A stretch of 23,458 nt of DNA from Globomyces pollinis-pini (taxonomy: Eukaryota > Chytridiomycota > Chytridiomycetes > Rhizophydiales > Globomycetaceae), in assembly GCA_025399215.1 (NCBI GenBank), contig MU621354.1, forward strand, positions 1 through 23,458. Direction: 5' to 3'. The position numbers were made by a program, and so were the translations under genes. Positions 8,677-18,770 of this stretch are shown in pieces. Within the stretch, counting starts at the first letter, position 1; the number at the start of each line of letters is the position of its first letter. Under the pieces are notes generated by a model. The model was not told the origin of the DNA. It worked only from the letters and a program-made list of their open reading frames with translations, and ran no database searches.

Positions 8677-10164
8677 CTAGCCATTGATAACTAAATTGGA
8701 TACCAACGAATAGTCCCACAATTGGCGATTGATCTTTAAAAACATTAAAAAGTTCAACCAATCTGGATCACTAGTCGGTTTGAACATACAATAAGCAGTC
8801 TCTTTAAAACTCTTTCGCATAATGTTGCATGTTGGAGGAATGAAACTTAAATCTATGAATGCATTATGATTGAATCTTCTTTTTTTCTTCAAAGCTTGTA
8901 ACGCGTATGGTACATCTGTTTGAACTTCAGATGTTCTAACATTATTTACTTTCCGAAATGGTGTCAACAACTGCTCTTGTCTAGCGTTCAAACTATCCAC
9001 ATAATTGTCAATTACTTGTATGATCGCACCTTCAAAGTCGGGAGAATGAACTAAAGCACCGTTAGAAGATATATAATTATCCATAATGGGGTAATGTTTT
9101 AGCATTTCATCAAATATAAGACGAACTTCATGTAAATTTCTTTCATCTTCCTGAATACTCATTGCGGTAGCTTGAAATTGCTCCAAATCCTCCATCAGTC
9201 GTTTCAAATCTATCATTTCTGAAGCAGTGGGAATTTTTGTTGCTAAATCTTCATCAGTTGCGTCAATAAATTCTTCTATTCTGAAAAAACTACTGACCAT
9301 TTCATAAGGTAAAGTTTTCCAATTTAAAACATTCCAAATGATTGGCACCAAATCCGTTTTGGCCTGAAGTTTTCTTGCATGTTTTCTTTGCTGTAAAGTC
9401 ATCATAAGTGATTGGATCTTTTGTAGGATTCTTTCGGAACCTTCAAGATACTTCTTACAAGCAAGATGGAACCTATGGCTTGCGCAACCAATCATCGGGA
9501 TACCAAGTAAATCTGCAAGACCTGTGTTCACAACGGTGTTTTCAGCCACCAAGTAGATCAAATTCTTTGAACTTTTTCCATAACGTTCCAAAACGCATTC
9601 AATAATGAAATGATGACTTTCGATTGTGAAGTCTGTTTCATCAATTGGAGGTGCGATTGCCAATAAAGGATATGGGCCAACTTCATGGCCATCAAAATTA
9701 GCAAATAGAGCTATGTGATAAGTAGAATCTTCGTTCCATCCGTCAATAATTATACCAAACTGATCTGGGAGACTATCAGCAATCTTCTTTTCAACTTTGT
9801 CGGTAATTAGTGGAATGTATTTCATGAGATCTTCGACGGATACAGGGGCTAACTTACTATAATCTTTTACGCTGTCACCTTCACAAAACGATAATGGAAG
9901 TTCACAACCAATAATACAATCAAGCCAATTGAATATTGTATTGCTTTCTTTGTGAAAGAAGGGATTGACATTCTTTTCATCATTAACTTTCATTACATCC
10001 AACCTATCGGAATGTTCATTTTGAATATGGGTAACCAAATTTGAGTAACCTTTTTTTATGTCTTGCGTATATAATCTGCTACAAACCTTGCATTTATGTC
10101 TTTTATCCTCTACGGTAATAAAGTATTCGTTATATATTTCCTTTCCTCCAATCTTCTTTGTCAT
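8677..10164 (-). CDS. hAT-family transposase-derived protein with BED zinc finger
   Basis: An uninterrupted frame of 495 aa starting at the ATG at 10164. Residues 24-51 form a BED-type zinc finger (CKVC then HIQNEH). The hAT transposase core follows: FGIIIDGW (about 137-143) holds the first catalytic aspartate, and GCASHRFHLACKKYLE (226-241) is a strongly conserved hAT segment. The C-terminal dimerisation segment is present as FIDLSFIPPTCN and FLKINRQLWDYSLV. Two signature spots are altered: the DN usually found before the SHRF segment reads EN (208-209), and the usual ER-x-FS motif reads MRKSFK (about 449-454). Lesions without any frameshift or stop fit either a recently inactivated transposase or a host-recruited DNA-binding protein. 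I found no convincing terminal inverted repeats nearby. Confidence 0.8.
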   Translation of the reverse strand: MTKKIGGKEIYNEYFITVEDKRHKCKVCSRLYTQDIKKGYSNLVTHIQNEHSDRLDVMKVNDEKNVNPFFHKESNTIFNWLDCIIGCELPLSFCEGDSVKDYSKLAPVSVEDLMKYIPLITDKVEKKIADSLPDQFGIIIDGWNEDSTYHIALFANFDGHEVGPYPLLAIAPPIDETDFTIESHHFIIECVLERYGKSSKNLIYLVAENTVVNTGLADLLGIPMIGCASHRFHLACKKYLEGSERILQKIQSLMMTLQQRKHARKLQAKTDLVPIIWNVLNWKTLPYEMVSSFFRIEEFIDATDEDLATKIPTASEMIDLKRLMEDLEQFQATAMSIQEDERNLHEVRLIFDEMLKHYPIMDNYISSNGALVHSPDFEGAIIQVIDNYVDSLNARQEQLLTPFRKVNNVRTSEVQTDVPYALQALKKKRRFNHNAFIDLSFIPPTCNIMRKSFKETAYCMFKPTSDPDWLNFLMFLKINRQLWDYSLVSNLVING

Positions 10165-10309
10165 GGCCAGTTGAAGATGTAAAAAATGTTTTAATATTGA
10201 TACAAAATATACTGAATATAGGAAAATTCATTCTTTTACCATCTTCAATTTACTAAAAACACTTCAATAACCCTAAGCGTTACAATTAATAAATGTTTTT
10301 TTACAAACC

Positions 10310-10810
10310 AACGAATTCATCAAAGCTGGAACTTTTCCACAATCCAAAGAAGAATTAATCAAGCAATTGAAGTTGTTTTATAAGGAAAAGAAGGTGTTTC
10401 TCGTCATATAAAAGTGTGATAAAGGTGGTCTGGCTGTTGAGCGTGATCCTAGAGTTCCTCGTAAACGAAATACGTCAAGTAGATTATTCAATTGTCCATT
10501 CTCTATTTACTGCTCTCTCAAGAATAGTATATGGCAATCAAACAGTCCGAAACATGAACATAATCATCCAATTGCAACTGTAACTCCAAAACTTTTATGC
10601 ACGGATAGAGAATTGGCTTTAATGAACTCTATTGCGAAAGTGATTCCTTCTTCAAAACATTTATTATGTATTTGGCGTAACTTTGGACCTGAAAAAGACT
10701 GGGAAACGTTTTTAGGTGCATGGAATAAAGTAGCGTTTTGCAAAACACAGGAAGATACGGATGCAAACTACCTAGAATTTCGGAGGTCCTATCAAGGTAA
10801 ACCTATATAA
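10310..10810 (+). pseudogene. Mutator-like (MULE) transposase relic, internally deleted
   Basis: One frame runs from about 10310 to the stop at 10808-10810 with a single internal TAA (10409-10411). The first part matches a FAR1/WRKY-GCM1-type zinc finger of MULE transposases (TFPQSKEELIKQLKLFYKEK, then KCDKGG, NCPFS and HEHNHP). It then jumps directly to the later catalytic segment (TDRELALMNSI, SSKHLLCIW, WETFLGAWNKV). The part between, which normally carries the first catalytic aspartate, is missing. The internal stop and the loss of the core make this a dead remnant. It lies beside the hAT-derived gene, so this stretch is a small transposon-rich island. No terminal repeats were recognised. 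Confidence 0.72.
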
Positions 10811-10882
10811 TCCATGTATATTAATGAAAAAAAAAAGTGCCTATCGCAATTGGTAGATCACCAAGCATATTAACTGTGAAAG

Positions 10883-13057
10883 TTAGATAATTCCGTTAGC
10901 GGTAGATGCATCACCTTCTGCGGACAGTTCAATTCCGTCTTTAGCGTTTTTAGCCCCAATACCTGCTACACGGGGATGCATTCCCTCTAAGATGTTACCA
11001 CATCCAGCGCCTTTTACTGAATCATCAATTCTATTTTCAGTTCTATCACAATCATCAACGTCAATTATATGACCCATCCCCTCTGCACCTTCACTTGAAG
11101 ATTCAAAATCTTTGGTTATATTCTTCAGGCGGTGGTTAAATGAGGTTTGGAGTGATTTTGATGTATTGGAAATTTTCTCACTAGTAGTGAGATGAGCTGG
11201 CACCAATAGAATTGAGTTATCATTTGTTAACATATTTACGCTAGGAACAGATGAAGCATTACTGGACGTGCCTTTATCATATATTAGACTATCCAAAGAT
11301 GAGAATGAGCTTGATATGTCCGGAGTACTATTGCTTTTGAGGAATTCAACATCCAATGGATTAAGTGCACGATAGCGCGTTGTAGCTTCTTCTGCCCATT
11401 TTCTGAAATCAATCTTTGTTCTATCAATTGCTGCAAACGGATGTTGTCTCGCTTCTGACGCTGTTGGTCGTTTATTCGGATCCAACTCAAATGCGGCCTC
11501 TAGAAAGCTTGCTGCAATGTCAGATAACGTTGGTGGAATTGGAGGTGCATTTCCGTTACCAATGTGAAATAGACTTGCACCGCCAACTTGACTCCAAGGT
11601 AATTTCCCTGTTAACATCTCCAGCACCAAGCACCCACAAGACCAAACATCAACCTTGGCCGTAAACACATGACCCCTTGCTGCCTCTGGGGCCACCCATG
11701 GTATAGATCCAACTACTGAGTTTCTAGACATCATATGGTATGCTTTGTTTTCTACAGTTTAATGTAAAGCACAATTTACTATGCTTTTTTGATAATCCAA
11801 AGTCGGATATCTTGGCAATTCCATCAGTAGTGACCAGTACTATCATAAACTAGTGAGGTTAACTTACCGTTAGCACCTTTTATATCACGATGGACTATTT
11901 TTTTGTTGTGCAAGTATACAAGTCCATCTAACACTTGAGAAATAAGGCTTTGTGTTATCACTTCATCGAATTGACCATAGACGTTAATCCCACTGGCAAT
12001 AGTTCCACCAGAAACATACTCTAAATACACATGGTGACTTCCTTCAAACGTGTCAAACCCTATGATCAATGTATAATATGTCTATACCAATAAATTTAAC
12101 GATATTTTCATGTTCCAATTCACTCAATAGTAACATCTCTCGTTCCAGTGCTGCAGCTGCCTTATTGTATGGTTTAGGCTGTGCCGTCCCTTGTGATAAT
12201 CTGTTGATTCGACTACCACGAACGTTACTCTTATGTTGCTTATCTCTCAAAGGGGCGATCTTAATAGCAATATGTGTATTTGTATCACAAATAATTCCAT
12301 GATATACCTTTCCATATCCACCTTGTCCGATCAATGTTCCCATTTCTATCCTGTAATTACTGGCTTCGGGTATAGGGGAGAATAAACTGTCCTCGCTGTC
12401 GTATTTCGCTGATTCATCTTTTTTCAGCCCTGTTTTCGCTTCATTCGTTAGAGACAGTTTGCCCGAACCTGAGGCTGTATTTGCTTTCAAATTAGAGTTT
12501 GAAGGATTGTCCGAAGATTGTGTTGATAATCGAATTGAACGACTGGTTGCTGAACTTCTGATTTTGGAGTTAAAAATGCTGTCTTGATTTCGAAAAAAAC
12601 GATCCCTTTGTGATACAACGTATTCTGTAGGAGGTCGATCTCCGAAATATATGGGAGTATTGCTTCTTTTAAAAGGTTGGATTACACCCAGTTTTGGTAT
12701 TGATGTTGTCTTTTTGGCCATCAATTCCATCTCTAAATTACTCTTCGTATCCATATTAACTGAGTGGTGCTTAACAGGTGATTTGATTAACATGCTTTTG
12801 GCAGTTTGGGGTATAGGTGAATCGCTGTGGGTGCTCGTTACACGTTCAGGTTTCTCTTCCTCATGAGGAGTAAGATGAGAACCGGTAGATAGAGGACTGT
12901 CGAACAGATTGTGGATAAGCATTGTTTGCGGGAGAAGCAATGTTCTAGGTATATTTCCTTGTAGATTAGACCTTGCATCATTTGATTCTAGTGTTTGATT
13001 GATTGACAGCTTATCTATTGCTGCTTCAATTGCAATTTCATTCGAAGGTATACTCAT
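10883..13057 (-). CDS. MAPKKK (STE11/BCK1-type) protein kinase, short paralogue C
   Basis: Four exons: 13057-12088, 12059-11868, 11839-11780 and 11751-10883. All three introns are 28 nt, and the product is 696 aa. The N-terminus is low-complexity and Ser/Thr-rich, with the pre-kinase motif YFGDRPPTEYVV (about 137-148). The kinase domain spans about 236-500: glycine loop IGQGGYGKV, AIKIA lysine, HRDIKGAN catalytic loop, DFG, and VAPE with GSIPW before it. The residues suggest an active serine/threonine kinase of the MAPKKK class. No SAM or Ras-association domain is present, unlike the paralogue at 15226-18598. The C-terminal tail of about 200 residues has no domain I recognise. It lies 173 bp downstream of the next kinase gene on the same strand, and the shared intron positions show tandem duplication. 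Confidence 0.9.
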
Positions 13058-13230
13058 ATGAAAGGACTGAGAAGGATTTTCATAGATTTATAAATGGAAT
13101 TCAAAAAATGGAAAACCATGGAGATTTTATTGCCATTGTTCATTATCATTAACATCACACAAATAAACATGATAAGCTGGATAATGATAAGCCGTTAAAT
13201 ACATTTATCCACAGGTAGTTTTTACCATTA

Positions 13231-15088
13231 TCATATTGGGCTAAGATATTGCTGGTGTGTTGGTGACATAGTGAATTGGACTGATGAGTCCTGTGTCTCT
13301 TTTGACCATAATATCTGATTTTCAGGGTTCCGAGATTCAATGCTTGAGTCATTTTCTATGTTGGCACTATCCCTATCAGTGCTGGTTTCAAATGAGGGCA
13401 TATTGAAGTGTACAGGAGATTCTTGCGTGACTTTTTGTGGTAATAATATCTGATCTGGTTTATACAACGAGTTGTCCTCTGGCGAAATTAGTTTACTGTC
13501 ATCTTGACTATCCCATTTTGACGATAAAATAGAATTTTCCTTAATACTTGACATGCCCGCGCTAAGGGCAGTCTGATATCTAATTTCCGCTTGTTGTACC
13601 CACTCTTGAAAGTTAATGGTGTTTCGATCAATGTTCGCAAAAGGATGTTGTCTGGCTTCATACGCAGTTGGCCTAGTATTGGGATCCAAGCTAAATACTA
13701 ATTCTAAAAAAGATGCAGCCGAGTCGGATAATGATGGTGGAATTGGAGGTGCATGTCCATTACCAATGTGAAATAGATTGGCTCCTCCAACTTGACTCCA
13801 TGGAAGCTTCCCTGTTAGCATTTCCAAAACTAAGCATCCGCAAGACCAGATATCAACTTTAGCTGTGAATTCGTGTCCTCTGGCTGATTCAGGTGATGCC
13901 CAAGCAATAGTTCCCACTTCTGAATTTCTGGTCATTCGATGGTAAGCTCTACGTTCTAATAAATTTGTTAATATTTTTCAGTGGATTACGATGCTTCCTA
14001 GATAAACCAAAGTCAGATATTTTGGCTATCCCCTCCGTTGTGATTAAAACTAATATAAAAAACCATAAAGTACCGTTTGCCCCTTTTATGTCGCGATGAA
14101 CGATGTTTCGCTTATGAAGATATTCCAATCCATCCAAGACTTGAGATGTAATGCTCTGGGTTACTCTTTCATCAAACTGCCCATATAGTTTCAAACCTGA
14201 TGCAACTGTACCTCCAGACACATATTCCAACAATATACAAATCCCATCATCAATATAATCTGCCCCTGTGTCCAGAGTTAAAAGTTGTTTTAATATACCT
14301 ATAAATTTAACAATATTTTCGTGATCAAGTTCACTTAAAATTGATATTTCCCTTTTTAATGATAGCATTAGTTTTCGAGATTTCATTTGGTTTTTTGCAT
14401 CGATTGGATGTGATTTCTTTTGTGAAAAATTCCCATAATTAGAGTCTTTAAGTGATTCGTTGTCAATAGGTAATACTTTTACGGCAACATGCGTTTTCGT
14501 ATCCGGTATTATACCATGATACACTGTACCGAATGCTCCTTTTCCAACTATTTCACCAATCTCTACTTTTCTTTCTTTGAACTTGGAATTTGTGTTCTGG
14601 ATTCCTTCTAAATGGTTTGATGTGGTATGAATCAAATCACTTAAGTCCAACTGCTTTGAATCTAGTTGTCCAGGAAAATATTGTTCAAGATTGCAAAGAA
14701 CTTGGTCTGTGGGTGGTCTATATCCAAAAACTGAACGCGTTTTCCATGCTGTTTGAATGAGTAATGATAGATCCTTTTCACTTCCATTCTTTTCTCTATT
14801 TATTTCGCAATGTATCGATTTGAATTTCGTTGGTGAATATTGATTCATAGTAGTCTTATGATTGTAGGAATAATTTTTGAAACCTCTTTTCAATGAACTA
14901 ATTGGAATCTGCTCATGTTGACTTTCTGTTTCAATCAGTGCGATTGGGCTATCAACTTGTTCAATCCAATCTTTCTGATTGAAATTATTTATTTCTGTTT
15001 TTGTAAGAGTGCCAGTTAGGTTTACGTCTCCTATCACGTTTAAATCAGCTAATTGTAAATCTAATTGATCAATATCATGAGATTCCAT
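13231..15088 (-). CDS. MAPKKK (STE11/BCK1-type) protein kinase, short paralogue B
   Basis: Four exons: 15088-14299, 14265-14074, 14049-13990 and 13955-13231. The introns are 33, 24 and 34 nt, and the product is 588 aa. The pre-kinase motif is VFGYRPPTDQVL (about 120-131). The kinase domain is about 175-440: glycine loop VGKGAFGTV, VAVKVL lysine, HRDIKGAN and DFGLS. The APE motif reads SPE (IAWASPESARG), which is unusual. For the first intron an alternative acceptor 6 nt downstream is possible; I chose 14266-14298 because the next exon is then 192 nt, the same as in both paralogues. The 33-nt and 24-nt introns have no in-frame stop, so an unspliced reading also looks open. SAM and RA domains are absent. 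The stop lies 173 bp from the start of paralogue C. It is probably a MAP kinase cascade member, but its target is not known. Confidence 0.88.
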
Positions 15089-15225
15089 GGTAGTTTATTT
15101 TTGAATAGGATGTCACGAATGAAATGGTAAATAGCATCCACGATTCTGGTATATATTTTTAGTTTAAAGAGAGAACAGAAAACAAGAATAATGTCAAATG
15201 TTTATAATTCTATTACTTTAACATG

Positions 15226-18200
15226 TCAATCATCATCATCGTTATTATTTACTATCTGATCATTTGAAGGTATCTGTAAGAGATAATTCAGAGATTCGTC
15301 TGCTTCTACAGTTCCATCGAATTCATATAGATCATCATCATGATCAGCTATATTAAAGGTATCCACTGGTGATAAATGAGGTGAAATCGTTGGTTGAGTA
15401 GTTTTGTTTGAATTTATAACTTCTGATTCTAATCGAAAATCGGATTGAATTTTTTCTAATGCATTAAATGTGGACTGAACAAATGTGGCAGAATGTTCGG
15501 TCTCATCTAAAATACCCTCAGGTAATTCTTCTTGATCATATACCTCCTCAAACAATTCTTCCTGATCTAAAGCATCATCCTCATCATCAGATAAACTATC
15601 GGAACTTTCATCATCATTATCATCACCTGAGGAGCTTTCTTCTGAAGAGCTTCCTTCATCTTGCCTATGCTGCTTTGCTTCTTGTGCCCATTTTTTGAAA
15701 TCAATTTTCGAAATATCAATGTCTGTAAATGGATGATCCAATAAATCACTCGCTGTAGGTCTTTTCTCTGGATCAATCTCAAAAGTGGTAGATATAAACT
15801 CTCTTGGAGCATCTGCTATACTAGGAGGAATTGGCGGTGCATTTCCCGTTCCAAGCAGGTAAATTACCTGTCCTCGAACATTATGCCATGGAAGTTTCCC
15901 AGACAGCATTTCTAATACAAGACAACCACAAGACCAAATATCAACTTTAGCAGAATAGCCTTTTCCTCGTGCGACTTCTGGTGCCATCCAAGGCACTGTA
16001 CCTTGAAAGGATAGTCTTGTCATTCTATGATAGGCAGCATATTCTAATATTAGTACGAAAAACAATAATACCATTCTTTTTGGAGATTCCAAAATCTGAT
16101 ATCTTTGCAACACCCTCGCTGGTTACCAACACTTTTATGTTAAATCCAAATACTCTTACCATTGGCCCCTTTTATGTCTCGGTGGATGATATCACGATCG
16201 TGTAAGTACTCTAATCCACAAAGAATCTGGGCTGTAAAACTTCGTGTAATGGTTTCATCAAACTTTCCATACTGAGCTATACCACTTGCCACAGTTCCAC
16301 CTGATACATACTCTAAGTAAACATTAAAGTTTCCATCAACAGAGTCAAATCCTAAAATAAAAAAATTGGGAATTCGCATACCTATATATCGTACAATATT
16401 ATCATGATTCAATTGACTTAAGAATGCAATTTCTCTTTCCAATGAATCACTAGATTTCTTCTGCTGTGGTCCTTCTATCCCTCCTGGAACCTGCTTGACT
16501 GCCATAAGTTCACCGGTATCTATATTGGCGCCAATGAACACTTTGCCAAATGCACCTTGACCAATTTGGGCACCCAATTCAACACGGATTTTTTCGGGTT
16601 CTGGGACCAAACCGGGATGGATTGCTGTAATAACACTGTCATCAGTAGTTTCGCTATCCTTTGCAGATGAGTCGGAGGGTATTATAGTGTATGTTTCACC
16701 TTCTTTAATTTGAGATAAAGGTGATCCTTCAGGCAACTTTGCCAATTCAGCTTGCTTTAACAGGATGGTTTTCGGTCTACCGGACAAGCGATATTCATTG
16801 GGATGAATTGACCTTCGTAGCATGAATGAGGAAGCACGTTTTGAATTACGCTTCTCCCTTAAATTTGCTTCAACCAGATTTTTAAGAACAGGATTAGACT
16901 CTTTGCTAGGAAAGAATTGATCCATTTGATCAACAATGAATTCATCTGGTGGTCTTTCTCCAAAGAATGCTCCTAATTTTTTCAACTTCTCTGGCTCTCT
17001 TTCTACAATTTGATTGAACAATGATGTAGTTCGCTTCGGTCCAACAATTGGTTCCTTTGGATCAAATGCAACTTTGTTTCTTGATCTAGGTGGAGCAGGT
17101 GTTTCACCAAAGAATTTATGTATCTTATCAATGTTCCGATTTCCTTTCGATTAAAATGCAATCGTTACCTCCTATTACAGCTTTTGCGGGTTCTAGTTCA
17201 TTTGCTGATGGTAATGGATTATTTCCGATTAATTTTCTTAAAAAGAGTCGACCACGATGTTCACTATCAGTCTTACATATTTCCAACAGCCTCTTATCAT
17301 TGATAGGCATTACTATGATATGAATCAGCAAAATAAAGTTACAGTTTTCATTTTTGTCCGATATAAATATCTGCCAACTTGACTGTTCTGGAACAGTTAT
17401 TCCAAATTTGGTATAAATCAAATCACGAATAGCAACAGCATCATTGACTCCATAAACTTTGATAATGTGTGATTGCTTTTCTAATCCATAAACTCGAATG
17501 CATTTCTATGAAATGAATAAATTAGATGCATACTTCTCTGACACTTGGCATATTCATGATATCTTGTTTCTGTAAAGAATTAGTAAAATAAAACAAATAA
17601 GTGTATCATTTATGTGTATAGAAATGATTCAGTGAGTTTAAACATACCGATTCTGTATTTGGAGATGTTGGAGAGATTTGGTCATTCTGAGAAATATAAG
17701 GTAAACTCATTCCAATATTTGAAGGTGGACTCCTATGTGACAAAGATCCTGTAGAGCTGCTCAATGATCCAACTAGTGCCAACGGTGAAGAAGCTTGTGG
17801 ATTTATTGGTGAAGAATTGCTATGATTTGTTGCACTACCAATTCCAAAAACAGAATCGATTGCTTCTGATAATTCTTGATGTTTCTTATCCTTCTCTTTT
17901 GAGCTGATTGATGAAGACCGTGGCATAAATTTTAACCCACTCGCATTATGTTGCATTCCCACTTGACTATTAATCATCGGTTTAGGTAAATTTCTATAGT
18001 TGGTATTATTCATATTGTTCAAGCTATCTCCTCGATTCTGTGATGTCATATTCTCCCTAGCAACTCTATTTATTAATGGACTATCTCGACCACTCTTTGG
18101 GGAACCACTGCCAGGAAACTGATATGGTTGCATAGGTGCCATGATTCCCTTTGAGCGAGGGGTGATGGGTGAATTACTCACCTCTATAGGGCTATTTCTA

Positions 18201-18598
18201 CCAACGCTTGAATCATCGTGTGAAGAGTTTATTGATATTGGTTTGGAAGCATGATTTGAAAATGATGAAGATTTTTGAGTATAGTTGATAGGTTTAATTG
18301 CTGATGGCCTACTGTTTCCTGCCAACTTTTTAATCAAGGCCAATATTTTAGCACGCTCTCCAACAGAAGCAACTCCAATATCTCTTAGGAAATTATAATT
18401 CAAATCCAGTAATATATCACCAGTAATTTCATGTTGTATAAACAAGGCATTTGCATCTGCAAATCCGTTTTCAGCCAACCAATTAGCAACTTGCTTTGAG
18501 TCCCATGTTTTAAAGTCCACATCGCCCGAACCTGCTACTCGTTGGTTATTAGCTGTTGGTGTGGGGGGAAGTTGCTTGTCTGGGGGTTTGGAAGTCAT
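15226..18598 (-). CDS. STE11: STE11-like MAPKKK with SAM and Ras-association domains
   Basis: Seven exons: 18598-17648, 17569-17534, 17505-17169, 17143-16382, 16351-16160, 16131-16072 and 16043-15226. The introns are 78, 28, 25, 30, 28 and 28 nt, and the product is 1051 aa. A SAM domain (about 28-94, WDSKQVANWLAENGF) is followed by a Ser/Asn-rich linker. A Ras-association-like domain (about 330-435) begins KCIRVYGLEKQ. Then come the pre-kinase motif FFGERPPDEFIVDQ and a kinase domain (about 629-888) with IGQGAFGKV, MAVKQV, HRDIKGAN, DFGIS and MAPE. This is the order of yeast Ste11 and fission yeast Byr2, which phosphorylate the MAPKK of mating, filamentation or stress cascades. Unlike Ste11, whose kinase domain ends the protein, this one has a C-terminal tail of about 165 residues that is very acidic and serine-rich. 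Exon 2 is only 36 nt. Confidence 0.92.
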
Positions 18599-18770
18599 TG
18601 GTTGAATTCAATAGAAAAAATCAAATTCACGATGATTCACGAATTATCAAGCAGGACAAACAGGAAAACCGTGTCCTAGGGATAAAGAATCCAATGATAT
18701 CTCATGGACAACTCATTTAATCATATTTATTTCTCTTTTGAAGGTATCAAGTAATACAACCATCAATAAA

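Noticed and set aside
13155..13352. Open frame of 65 codons overlapping the 3' end of kinase B
   Set aside because: It is a shifted frame of the kinase tail with no similarity of its own.
15468..15698. Histidine-rich open frame on the plus strand
   Set aside because: It is the reverse strand of the Asp/Glu-rich tail of the STE11-like kinase; the composition is a mirror effect.
17118..17323. Open frames on the plus strand across the RA domain of the STE11-like gene
   Set aside because: They are antisense to coding exons and have no domain.
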